Shown piece after piece: positions 13,405-21,247 of a stretch of DNA of 28,425 bases. The notes under the pieces are model-generated. The model was not told the origin of the DNA, did no database searches, and saw only the letters and a program-made list of their open reading frames with translations. Source of the stretch: Clostridiales bacterium (GTDB taxonomy: Bacteria > Bacillota > Clostridia > Lachnospirales > Lachnospiraceae); NCBI GenBank assembly GCA_019418195.1, contig DYCJ01000002.1, forward strand, positions 5,574 through 33,998, read 5' to 3'. A program made the translations under genes and the position numbers. Position 1 is the stretch's first letter. Every line of letters starts with the position of its first letter.

Positions 13405-14413
13405 TTAGCCGTCTGTATTCATATTAATGATCTCTTTCGCAGTTCCGATCAGTCGGCCTGCAGTCTGGGGGATATCGGCTTGCTCACAGGCAGAAGCGCT
13501 GAGCGAGAAGACGGTGCTGTTTTCCTCATCGACCCAGACCACATGCGGAATACAGCCGGAAATACTGTCATCGCTTCCTTCGTTGTAACTGATAACTGTT
13601 CCGATCTGTATGGTTATCCCTTTGTATTCTTCAGTCCGGCAGCTGCCGGGCAGAAGATGCTCGGGCGACCAGACATTTTCTGAATTCAAGTTAAAGCAGT
13701 ATTGATATAGAGCGTCTTTTGTACTTCCAAAAGCCAGTGATTTAGCATCGTCAGTCCCATAGTCCACGGAATACCATCGGTAAGCCGGTGTGATGAGAGC
13801 TTCCAGATAACTGGTCCCATGCGGAACGACATATCCGGTGGTAATGTTACAGAAGGCGTTTCCGTCCAGCGATTCCGGAATGGTGATCCCCAGTTCATCA
13901 GATATAGTCTCTGCCTTGCTGAAGTCTCCGGAGTGAGATGCCCAGGCTCCGTAATCCACTTCTGTTGTGGCGGCGATCACAGTACAGCCTGCCAGCAGGA
14001 AGACGCCGGCGAATAGACCGGCAATTCTTCTGTGCTGAATAAATTGGAATCTGCTGACATTCTTCTGTCTCGCTGCTCTTTTAATTGCACGTTCGTAACG
14101 TTTCTTAGTCGCTGCGACGGTCATTCCGGTGATGTGTGCAATTTCTTTATGAGAAAAACCACCGATGAATTTCAGTGAAATGATTTCCTGTTCTTGTTTT
14201 GTCAGGGGAGAGATCATTTCTATAAATGTCCGGTTCCAGTCGGGTTCGGCAGGAATGTCCGGGAGCAAGACGGACATTGCTTATGAGCAGTTGTACAAAT
14301 GTATCCTGCAGTACATCTTCCGACAAATGAGGATCATGAGTCATCGACAGGATATATCGGAAAATTCCGTTTTTATATTGCTCATACCAACTGTAGACCA
14401 GATTTTCATCCAC
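13405..14413 (-). pseudogene. ECF sigma factor with C-terminal membrane/extracytoplasmic domain, internally deleted and frameshifted
   Basis: Two overlapping minus-strand frames read as one broken gene. The first (14413 to about 14280, GTG start after GGGAGGTG) encodes sigma region 2.1-2.2 (YEQYKNGIFRYIL, SEDVLQDTFVQLL). The second (14277 to 13405) starts inside it and encodes a region 4 (LTKQEQEIISLKF, GFSHKEIAHITGM, KKRYERAIKRAA). It then has one membrane segment (GLFAGVFLLAGCTVIAA) and about 190 extracytoplasmic residues. Roughly 40-50 residues of region 2.3-2.4 and the linker are missing, and the frame changes at the gap, so a deletion is the likely cause. The second frame remains fully open, so loss may be recent. 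I do not recognise the external domain. A programmed frameshift is less likely because coding matter is absent. Confidence 0.7.
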
Positions 14414-14563
14414 CGGCGTTCACCTCCCTTCTGTATGATAAACGAATGAGACTCCGGAAATGCGACATTTGTTTTGTCTTAAATCTCAATATACAGATCC
14501 GAAATCTTACTGATATATCTGGAAGTATACTACCGGTTGGTTATTTCTGGGGAGAATTATTTG

Positions 14564-14614
14564 AAAATGACGATTTTGTAGGAAATGCGTAAAATAAAAA
14601 TGACGATTTTGTAG
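14564..14614. repeat. Pair of 18-bp direct repeats
   Basis: AAAATGACGATTTTGTAG occurs at 14564-14581 and 14597-14614, 33 bases apart start to start, with related bases on each side. The pair lies between the sigma remnant's 5' end and the ATPase remnant. It may be remnant regulatory sites or a slippage duplication. Confidence 0.75.
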
Positions 14615-14628
14615 TAAATTCGATTTGT

Positions 14629-14761
14629 GAAACACTTCTGAACGATATTCTGCTAAGTGTCAATCTGGGATATTTGTATGAAAACATAGCAACTCAGATG
14701 CTGAATGCAAACGGATAAAGATATGTTGATGCTTCCTGTCTATATGGTGCCCTTTTTATAG
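14629..14761 (+). pseudogene. Remnant of a DUF4143-type (AAA_14) ATPase gene
   Basis: Frame 14629-14718 reads ETLLNDILLSVNLGYLYENI then ATQMLNANG and stops. It looks like the DUF4143 domain segment 'LSVNLGYxYENxxAQML'. In a shifted frame, 14717-14761 reads KDMLMLPVYMVPFL and stops, resembling the usual C-terminus of these ATPases (...YLPVYMTMFL). The intervening C-terminal domain and the whole ATPase core are gone. Such proteins are common accessory genes in Lachnospiraceae. The stretch 14414-14628 upstream shows no gene. Identification relies on two short motifs in the right order. Confidence 0.55.
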
Positions 14762-14800
14762 GAAGCCGGGCAGGAACTAATTTGAACATTGTAAATATGT

Positions 14801-14831
14801 AACAGGCTGGCAGTTTAACTGACAGCCTGTT
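14801..14831. terminator. Hairpin, probable terminator of the vanished ATPase gene
   Basis: AACAGGCTGGCAG pairs with CTGACAGCCTGTT (one G-U) around TTAA or so, followed on the plus strand by a weak T-rich stretch. The KilA-N fragment ends immediately beside it. Confidence 0.6.
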
Positions 14832-15122
14832 TCAATTTAAATTCCAGTTTAACGACAACCGGCTGTTTTCATCTGTCTTTAAACGCCTGTAATCTTTCAT
14901 GATATATAACTGGAACTCAGGGGAAATCCATGTGGCAAAGGACATAGCAATATCACTGTGTGCGTATGTGCCGTCATAGCGTCCAGCTTTTGAGACAATG
15001 CCAATGGCATTGGTCGCGTTTATCCATTTTTTGGGCGACATAGTAAATGCGTTTGCTCCTGCCTGTTTTTTAACCCCCTCGAATTCGAGGGGGTAAAAAC
15101 TGGGATTGTGAAGTTTTTCCCA
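14832..15122 (-). pseudogene. KilA-N domain protein fragment
   Basis: The minus-strand frame is open from about 15122 down to the TGA at 14832, although the first ATG is at 15041. Extended upstream it reads WEKLHNPSFYPLEFEGVKKQ, AGANAFTMSPKKWINATNAI, GIVSKAGRYDGTYAHSDIAM and ISPEFQLYIMKDYRRLK. This is the central and C-terminal part of the KilA-N DNA-binding domain found in phage and mobile-element proteins. The N-terminal strand (before WEKL) is missing, and the end is cut off after LSLNWNLN, exactly where the neighbouring hairpin begins. Both ends look like deletion joints, so it is likely non-functional. It lies directly after the small HTH gene. Confidence 0.75.
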
Positions 15123-15131
15123 TTTTGACTA

Positions 15132-15326
15132 TTACTTCTCCTTATTCGTAAAATGTTCCATTTCCGCTCTGTATTTCATCAGACGGAGTAAATAATCCGG
15201 CAATTCTCGTTTCTCCGTTTCCCAATCTTGGACCGTTCGATACGGAATACCATAATATTCACAAAATTCAGCTCGATTCATACCCATTTGTTCCCGTAAT
15301 TCTTTTACTTTTCTTCCTCTGTTCAT
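15132..15326 (-). CDS. Small helix-turn-helix (XRE-like) protein
   Basis: 64 residues: a single HTH domain with KVKELREQMGMNRAEFCEYYGIPYRTVQDWETEKR, in which RTVQDWE is the recognition helix. A short basic C-terminal tail (ALLRLMKYR-like) ends in NKEK. Similar one-domain HTH proteins are often found next to DUF4869 genes in Lachnospiraceae, and one is divergent here (15540). A strong promoter and a perfect palindrome lie directly upstream (15348-15397), which suggests autoregulation. The downstream gene is a KilA-N fragment, so an original partner may have been lost. Intact and probably expressed. Confidence 0.8.
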   Translation of the reverse strand: MNRGRKVKELREQMGMNRAEFCEYYGIPYRTVQDWETEKRELPDYLLRLMKYRAEMEHFTNKEK

Positions 15327-15347
15327 TTTTCAATCCCCAACTTCGAA

Positions 15348-15397
15348 TTAACGCATTGCGTTAATAGAATAATACAATGAAAGCATATTTTTGTCAA
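15348..15397 (-). promoter_or_regulatory. Promoter and operator of the small HTH gene
   Basis: On the minus strand: perfect TTGACA (15397-15392), a 17-base spacer, then TATTAT (15374-15369). It is followed at once by the palindrome with arms TTAACGCA (15348-15355) and TGCGTTAA (15357-15364) around one base. The palindrome covers the start site, as expected for repression by the encoded HTH dimer. Confidence 0.75.
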
Positions 15398-15539
15398 CAG
15401 CAGGAAATCAAATACTAAAAATGTGTTAGAGCAAGTTGAAATAGAAACATGACAGAAATTTCTATAATGCTCTGAAAAGATTTGATATACTGAAAACATT
15501 GAGACAGATATACATTCCTGTTTATGAAGGAGAACGTTT

Positions 15540-15845
15540 ATGTTGAATATTTATCTGGGGAAGATGGACGAAGCGATTTATTATCCCCCAACATATTTTG
15601 ATAATAGATATGAAGATGAGTGGATCACGGAAGAACTGTCAGTTGAGATGATCAGGGATGTGGACCGTTCGGCAGTGGTCAGCAGCTATCTGATAGAAAG
15701 TCCTGTCCTGGGGCCTATTTCCGTAAAGGAGTTATCAGGCGGGGTTAAAACGTTGATGTTGATGGCTTTTGATGATTCTGGAAAGATTTTTAATGCGTCT
15801 GCATGCGACGATAACTGTGCTAAGTGGATTTTAAAGATTATGTAG
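15540..15845 (+). CDS. DUF4869 domain-containing protein, probably C-terminally short
   Basis: 101 residues. The start MLNIYLGKMDEAIYYPPTYFDNRYEDEWI and the later ELSGGVKTLMLM and FNASACDDNCAKWILKIM match the DUF4869 family as I remember it. Family members normally continue well beyond AKWIL, about 40-50 more residues, so this copy seems truncated by a stop at 15843-15845. The gene follows AAGGAG with ideal spacing and is divergent from the small HTH gene; such HTH/DUF4869 pairs suggest a two-gene module, possibly toxin-antitoxin-like, though I know of no demonstrated activity. The tandem repeat array begins 60 bases downstream. Confidence 0.7.
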   Translation: MLNIYLGKMDEAIYYPPTYFDNRYEDEWITEELSVEMIRDVDRSAVVSSYLIESPVLGPISVKELSGGVKTLMLMAFDDSGKIFNASACDDNCAKWILKIM

Positions 15846-15906
15846 ATATTGCAGGGGAATATGTATAGGTGAGAGTGTATGAAGGGGAAGCATAGCGCTT
15901 GCCGAT

Positions 15907-16379
15907 AATTCTTACCGCATTGTTTTTTTCAAGTCGTCCGTCTGCCGTGCAGCAGTTCGAACCGCCCCTGCGGGACGCTTCTCGCTGTATGGCGTCCGCC
16001 ATATAGCAGAATTACCGATAGCTGTCACTTGCAAGCAAGCTTGCGTGACACCTATCGCAATTTTACCGCATTGGTTTTTCCACGCCGTCCGTCTGCCGTG
16101 CAGCAGTTCGAACCGCCCCTGCGGGACGCTTCTCACTGTATGGCGTCCGCCATATAGCAGAATTACCGTTAGCTGTCACTTGCAAGCGAGCTTGCGTGAC
16201 ACCTATCGCAATTTTACCGCATTGGGTTTTCTAGCCGTCCGTCTGCCATGCAGCAGCTCGAATCCACTGCTGCGCAGTTACTTCTCGCTGTATGGCGTCC
16301 GCCATATAGCAGAATTACCGTTAGCTGTCACTTGCAAGCGAGCTTGCGTGACACCTATCGCTAATTCTTACTGCATGGC
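15907..16379. repeat. Three tandem ~151-bp structured repeats plus a partial fourth
   Basis: Units run 15907-16058, 16059-16209 and 16210-16362, with a 17-base start of a fourth to 16379. Each unit contains three hairpins: a C-rich stem with TGC loop, a stem GCTGTATGGCG/CGCCATATAGC, and a longer one from CGATAG...GTCAC through GCAAGC/GCTTGC to GTGAC...CTATCG. Unit 3 has a different C-rich stem (ACTGC-TGC-GCAGT) from units 1 and 2 (CGCCCC-TGC-GGGACG), but pairing is preserved. The array fills the space between DUF4869 and the 3' end of hypE. It is not CRISPR: units are long and there are no unique spacers. The short ORFs read in it are repeat translations, not genes. Confidence 0.9.
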
Positions 16380-16385
16380 AGACTA

Positions 16386-17465
16386 TTAACATATCCTCGG
16401 CAGTTGCATGCCGGTTAGTTTGGCGAGGATTCTTCTGCCGCCGATAGGGGTTTTGAGGAGGACTTTGCCGGGCATGTCTTCAGTTACGGTGCCGATCCGG
16501 GCGGCATTCTCTCCGCCGGGGATTTTTTTAATTGCATCAATGACTGCTTCGGCGGCTTCCGGAGCGCATACCGCGAGCATCCGTCCTTCGCAGGCGCAGT
16601 AAAGCGGATCGAGGCCGAGCATATCGCAGGCGGCTTCCACTGCGGGATCGACGGGGAGGGCTGTCTCATCCAGTTCGATGGAGAACGGCATTTGCTCTGT
16701 GAATTCATTGAGTGTGGTGGCGACTCCGCCTCTGGTGGGATCGCGCAGGATACGGATCGAAGCGGACAAATCAGTCGATTCTGCGGTCATACCGGCGGCT
16801 TCAAGGGCAGCCGCGCTGATCTTGTGCAGCGGCTGGCAGTCGGAGACGAGCGGACTGTCTTCGCGGAGCAGACCGGAGCGTGCCATCATGACGGCGGCGC
16901 CGTGACAGCCGCTAGTACCGCTGACGAGAACGGCGTCCCCCGGACGGATGGCAGACTTCCCGGGAAGGACGGCCTGCTGGAAACCGATACCGGCAGTGTT
17001 GATATAGATCCCGTCACCTTTTCCGGAATCTACGACTTTGGTGTCGCCTGTCACGATGGATACGCCTGCTTGTTTCGCCTCATCTGCGATCGAGGATACG
17101 ATGCTTTTAAAATCAGAGAAAGAAAAGCCCTCTTCTAATATAAAAGACAGGCTGAGGTATTTCGGAATTCCGCCGGCCATACACAGATCGTTCACTGTTC
17201 CGCAGACAGATAGTTTTCCAATATCTCCGCCAGGGAATTTCCACGGGGAAACGACAAAGCTGTCTGTTGAAAATACCAGCTTATCACTGCCACCCAGGAT
17301 GGCACCGTCACCAAGCTGAGAGAGCGCTGCATTGTCAAATGCGGGCAGCAGGATCGATTCGATCAGCTCCGAGGTCTTTAAACCGCCGCTTCCATAATCA
17401 AGAGTAATTCTGTCATCTTTTATTCTGTCATTCATGGTCATTACCTCTGTTTCCTTATCGTTCAT
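16386..17465 (-). CDS. hypE: Hydrogenase maturation protein HypE (carbamoyl dehydratase)
   Basis: 359 residues of the PurM/SelD-like ATP-binding family. HypE accepts a carbamoyl group from HypF on its C-terminal cysteine and dehydrates it to thiocyanate, the source of the CN ligands of [NiFe] hydrogenase. The C-terminus is PRIC, the required motif. DYGSGG near the N-terminus, and VCGTVNDLCMAGGIP and DPTRGGVATTLNE, are family blocks. It begins two bases after the hypD stop. ATG 17465 is the longest start; 17441 or 17435 (the latter after AGAGG) are plausible and would remove up to 10 residues not typical of the family. It is the last gene of the hyp operon; the tandem repeat follows. Confidence 0.95.
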   Translation of the reverse strand: MNDKETEVMTMNDRIKDDRITLDYGSGGLKTSELIESILLPAFDNAALSQLGDGAILGGSDKLVFSTDSFVVSPWKFPGGDIGKLSVCGTVNDLCMAGGIPKYLSLSFILEEGFSFSDFKSIVSSIADEAKQAGVSIVTGDTKVVDSGKGDGIYINTAGIGFQQAVLPGKSAIRPGDAVLVSGTSGCHGAAVMMARSGLLREDSPLVSDCQPLHKISAAALEAAGMTAESTDLSASIRILRDPTRGGVATTLNEFTEQMPFSIELDETALPVDPAVEAACDMLGLDPLYCACEGRMLAVCAPEAAEAVIDAIKKIPGGENAARIGTVTEDMPGKVLLKTPIGGRRILAKLTGMQLPRIC

Positions 17466-17467
17466 GT

Positions 17468-18559
17468 TTATCCATACTGATATGCCGCGGCACAGGCGCC
17501 CTCACCGGAAACCATACACGGTCCCACGGGATTATCCGGAGAGCAGCCGTTTTTGAACAGCGGACATTCTGCAGGACGCAGGACGCCCCGTATGACCTGG
17601 GCACATCGGCATCCGGGTATCTCTTTTTCCTCTGCCGGGGAAAGAGAGAACTTCTTCATGGCATCCCACCCTGCGTATTCATCCCGGATTGCATATCCGC
17701 TGTCCGGGATTTGTCCGAGCCCTCGCCAGTCTGATCCTGCGGGAAAGAATACCCGCTCCATTAGCGCCATGGCGGCAGGGTTTCCATTCTGCCGCACAAG
17801 CCGGGTATATTCATTTTTTAATTCTGGCGTCCCCTGTGCGAGCATCTCCGTCAGCTCCAGGATGGAATACAGGAGATCTCCGGGCTCGAACCCGCTTACT
17901 ACACCTGGCAGGCGGTAATCTTTCGGGAGAAAGGAAAAGCCGTCAGCTCCGATGATTGCGGCCACGTGTCCGGGACAAAGAAATCCGTTTACTGCAAAGT
18001 CGTCAGACTCGATAAGAGAACGGATGGCCGGTTCTGTTCTTTTTAACAGGCACAGCACGGAGAAGTTTTTCACGCCTCGGGCGGCTGCCTCGAGGATGCA
18101 CGCGGCGGTTCCGGGAGCGGTGGTCTCGAAGCCGGCTCCGAGGAAAATGACTTCGGTGTCAGGGTGCTCTTCTGCAATTTTGACCGCATCCATAGGAGAG
18201 TAGACAGATTCTACTTTGCCGCCATCGGCGCGGCGTGCCAGAAGGCTGTCCCCCTGTGCAGATCCAGGAACCCGCAAAAGATCTCCGTAACTTGTGATCA
18301 GTATGCCTGGTCTCTGGGAGAGCTCCAGGATCATATCGATCATATTTGAAGGGGTGACGCAGACCGGGCAGCCAGGACCGGAGAGAAGCTGTACATTTTC
18401 CGGCAGTATGCTTTTGATCCCGCTGCGGGCAATTGCCATGGTGTGTGTCCCGCAGATTTCCATCAGACGGACGGGGCCGGTCTTATCGCTGTACTCTCTG
18501 ATCTTATCAAGAAGCAGAGGTACATCCTTGGGATTTTTAAAATAGCTGTCATAGAGCAT
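17468..18559 (-). CDS. hypD: Hydrogenase maturation protein HypD
   Basis: 363 residues. HypD holds a [4Fe-4S] cluster and with HypC forms the scaffold on which Fe(CN)2CO is built. Conserved blocks visible: EICGTHTMAIARSGI, GPGCPVCVTP, GAGFETTAPGTAA, and FLCPGHVAAIIG. The C-terminal cysteine set PGCRCAQVIRGVLRPAECPLF ... NGCSPDNPVGPCMVS supplies the cluster and redox disulfide. The length is standard. The start overlaps the end of hypC by 11 bases and is preceded by GGAGGAG, so the scaffold partners are translationally coupled. Confidence 0.97.
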   Translation of the reverse strand: MLYDSYFKNPKDVPLLLDKIREYSDKTGPVRLMEICGTHTMAIARSGIKSILPENVQLLSGPGCPVCVTPSNMIDMILELSQRPGILITSYGDLLRVPGSAQGDSLLARRADGGKVESVYSPMDAVKIAEEHPDTEVIFLGAGFETTAPGTAACILEAAARGVKNFSVLCLLKRTEPAIRSLIESDDFAVNGFLCPGHVAAIIGADGFSFLPKDYRLPGVVSGFEPGDLLYSILELTEMLAQGTPELKNEYTRLVRQNGNPAAMALMERVFFPAGSDWRGLGQIPDSGYAIRDEYAGWDAMKKFSLSPAEEKEIPGCRCAQVIRGVLRPAECPLFKNGCSPDNPVGPCMVSGEGACAAAYQYG

Positions 18560-18767
18560 TTTTTATCTCCTCCAGAAGTTCCATGTTTTCCAGCGCTTCT
18601 TCTTCTGACATTTTTTCAATGGCAAATCCGGCATGCACCATGACATAATCACCGGGCTGGGCGTCCGTGATAAAGTCGATGCGGATATCCTGCGTGAGTC
18701 CGCCTGCTTCACACTGCGCCAGAGAGCCGTCTATTTTGCTGATCTTCATAGGCATTGCTAAACACAT
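18549..18767 (-). CDS. hypC: Hydrogenase assembly chaperone HypC
   Basis: 72 residues starting MCLAMPMKI. The invariant Cys2 (after Met1 removal) binds the iron of the nascent Fe(CN)2CO unit and later the large-subunit precursor. VGDYVMVHAGFAIEKMSEEEA-type C-terminal features (here PGDYVMVHAGFAI) are typical. It is located 41 bases after hypF with ribosome site AGAGGATC, and overlaps hypD. Only one hypC paralogue is present, consistent with a single hydrogenase. Confidence 0.97.
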   Translation of the reverse strand: MCLAMPMKISKIDGSLAQCEAGGLTQDIRIDFITDAQPGDYVMVHAGFAIEKMSEEEALENMELLEEIKNAL

Positions 18768-18808
18768 AAGTTATGATCCTCTTTTCTTCCTATATAATAA
18801 TCCAGTGA

Positions 18809-21247
18809 CTAAAGCGCTTCCTGCTCTTCAGCCATCATAGTCCGTCTATGACCGGCGATGGCGAGCTGGCCTAACGCGATGCCCTCATCGTTTGCGGATA
18901 CCTGATGATGAGTATACACCGTAAATCCGTTCTCTTCCAGCAGGGAAGTAATACCATGCAGGAGAAAACGGTTCTGGAAGACCCCGCCGGAGAGGACGAC
19001 AGGGAGTCTGTCGGGATTCAGTGCTATGCACTGCTCCGCTGCCATGCAGACAAGCGTTGCCATAAAGCGCAGGGCAAGAAGGTGCGTGTCCTTATGATGG
19101 TTCAGATCGTCTGTAAGACTGCGGATCATGGGACGTGTGTCAAAGACACGCACCCCGTCTTCTTCATAAAATGTGACAGGCCAGGAGAGTGCCTGCAGGG
19201 ATAAATCTGCAGACAACTGTTCCGGCGTCTCAGCTGGGGAGAGAGCTTCCACAAGAGCGGCTCCTTCCCCCTCGTAGTCAATCTCAGAGCGGGTCAGAAT
19301 GAGGGCGCAGACTCCGTCGAACAGCCGTCCGATGCTGCTGGCCGCAGGGACAGACTGCGGTGATGTTTCCATCAGACCGGATAACATCCGGCATTTTTCC
19401 TCTGCCAGAGGAATGCGGGAAAAGTCCCGGATTCCCGCGTCTGTTACAAGCGAGAGCGCGATCCTGCCGATCTCACGGACTGCACGGTCGCCGCCGGGCA
19501 GAAGTATTGGCCGGACAGAGCCGGCACGTTGGAAGTTTTCGTAATCTCCGATAAAAAATTCTCCACCCCATATCGTTCCGTCTGTCCCCAGACCGGTGCC
19601 GTCCCAGATGATCCCGAAGCAGGATCCGCTCAGATTATTGTCCGCCATGCAGGACGCCATGTGTGCCCAATGGTGCTGGATCTGGAGGAGCGGAACGTGA
19701 TCTGACGCAGCGCGCCGTTTCGCTTCGCCGGTGGACAGATAGTCTGGGTGCAGGTCACAGACATAGAGGGCGGGTTTCAGCCGAAAGAGCCTTTCGTAAG
19801 TCTGCATTGCCTTTGTGTAGTGCTCAAATGTCTCGGCATTCTTCAGATCACCGATGTAAGGGCTTAAGAAAATATGGGATTCCCGGCCCAGTGCAAAGGA
19901 GGCTTTCTGTTCGGCGCCCAGGGCAAATATGCCGTCGGCGGATACTCTAACCGATAATCGCAATTCCAGCGGTCGGGGAGCATAACCCCGGCTCCTGCGC
20001 AGGAAATAGGGGCGTCCCTGCCATTCGGCTATTAAAGAATCATCGCACCGGTTTGCGATCCTGCGGTTGTGCAGCAGGAAACCGTCTGCTACGTCTGCAA
20101 GTGTATTCAGCGCGGCTTCGTTATCTGTAAGCACGGGACAGCCCGGTATATTTCCACTCGTCATGACAAGAATGTCCGGTCCGCCGTAAGCACCGTCAAG
20201 GAGCAGCGTGTGAAGAGGCGTATAGGGCAGCATCACACCGAGCCTTGCGCTGAAACTGAGGGCATCGAATACCCGGGTACTCTGTGAGTCCGGAGAGTCC
20301 TGTAAGTCCTGCGCCTCCAGGCTGCTCTTCCGTTTTGCGAGAAGGACGATCGGACGTGCGGGACTTGTCAGAAGATTCTCTTCTTCAGGCGTGATCTCGC
20401 AGATCCGGCGTGCCGCTTCAAGAGAACGACACATGACAGCCAGTGGTTTCTCTGCCCTGTGCTTGCGTCTGCGCAGCCTGCATACGGCATCCGGATCCAG
20501 CGCATCACAGGCGAGATGGATGCCGCCGATGCCTTTGACAGCAAGGATGCCGCCGGCTGCAAGGAGCTCCTGAGAGCGGCGGAATGCATCGTCACCGCTG
20601 ACAGGCGGCGAAGAAGAGGCCGGCAGTACAGAAGAATATTCTGCCCTTTTTGAAGCTTCAATATAGAAGACTTCCGGCCCGCACTCCGGGCAGCAGTCGG
20701 GCTGGGCATGGTATCTTCGATCGCTGATATCGGAATATTCATCTGCACAGTCTTTGCACATGGAAAATTCTTTCATCACAGTACGCGCCCGGTCATAGGG
20801 AAGCGCCTCGATGATGGTATATCTTGGCCCGCAATTCGTACAGTTGATAAAAGGGTAACGGTATCTGCGGTCCGAAGGGCTGCAGAGCTCGGCTTCACAC
20901 TCGGGACATGTGGCAATATCGGGGGATATGAGAGTGGAGCCTGTACGTATGCGGCTGCCGCGTATTGTAAAGCGGTCAAATGTTCCGGTGCGCTGCGACG
21001 TATCCGAAGAAGTTTCTGTAATTTCTGTCCTGACTGCTTCAATCTGTGCCATAGGCGGCGGCGAAGATTTCAGCTCTGTGACGAAATGCTCCAGGTCTTC
21101 CGGATCTCCCTCCAGTATGCCTTCCAGTCCTGCGGAGGTGTTGCGTACCCAGCCGCAGATATGGTGCCGTGCTGCAAGGCGGTGAAGAAAAGGGCGAAAG
21201 CCTACACCCTGTACGATTCCTTCGACTTCAATATGAACGGTCCTCAT
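18809..21247 (-). CDS. hypF: Carbamoyltransferase HypF
   Basis: 812 residues. It uses carbamoyl phosphate and ATP to make carbamoyl-AMP and loads the HypE cysteine. Order: acylphosphatase domain (1-90; GIVQGVGFRPF), two zinc fingers (CPECEAEL...CTNCGPRY and CKDCADEY...CCPECGPE), a YrdC-like domain with an internal low-similarity insertion (~205-230), and a C-terminal Kae1/TobZ-like domain with HHWAHMAS and WDGTGLGTDG. VLSGGVFQNRFLL near the end is the usual finish. It is somewhat longer than the ~750-770 residues I expect; the excess lies partly at the insertion and partly in a Ser/Asp/Gln-rich stretch near ~310. Start ATG overlaps the hypB stop (ATGA). Confidence 0.96.
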   Translation of the reverse strand: MRTVHIEVEGIVQGVGFRPFLHRLAARHHICGWVRNTSAGLEGILEGDPEDLEHFVTELKSSPPPMAQIEAVRTEITETSSDTSQRTGTFDRFTIRGSRIRTGSTLISPDIATCPECEAELCSPSDRRYRYPFINCTNCGPRYTIIEALPYDRARTVMKEFSMCKDCADEYSDISDRRYHAQPDCCPECGPEVFYIEASKRAEYSSVLPASSSPPVSGDDAFRRSQELLAAGGILAVKGIGGIHLACDALDPDAVCRLRRRKHRAEKPLAVMCRSLEAARRICEITPEEENLLTSPARPIVLLAKRKSSLEAQDLQDSPDSQSTRVFDALSFSARLGVMLPYTPLHTLLLDGAYGGPDILVMTSGNIPGCPVLTDNEAALNTLADVADGFLLHNRRIANRCDDSLIAEWQGRPYFLRRSRGYAPRPLELRLSVRVSADGIFALGAEQKASFALGRESHIFLSPYIGDLKNAETFEHYTKAMQTYERLFRLKPALYVCDLHPDYLSTGEAKRRAASDHVPLLQIQHHWAHMASCMADNNLSGSCFGIIWDGTGLGTDGTIWGGEFFIGDYENFQRAGSVRPILLPGGDRAVREIGRIALSLVTDAGIRDFSRIPLAEEKCRMLSGLMETSPQSVPAASSIGRLFDGVCALILTRSEIDYEGEGAALVEALSPAETPEQLSADLSLQALSWPVTFYEEDGVRVFDTRPMIRSLTDDLNHHKDTHLLALRFMATLVCMAAEQCIALNPDRLPVVLSGGVFQNRFLLHGITSLLEENGFTVYTHHQVSANDEGIALGQLAIAGHRRTMMAEEQEAL

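Noticed and set aside
13405..14413. Programmed frameshift joining the sigma halves
   Set aside because: No slippery run stands out at the junction and a block of region 2 is missing, which a frameshift would not restore.
15907..16389. Open frames in the tandem repeats (both strands) and a possible CRISPR array
   Set aside because: The frames simply read the 151-bp units; the units are contiguous, without short repeats separated by unique spacers, so not CRISPR.
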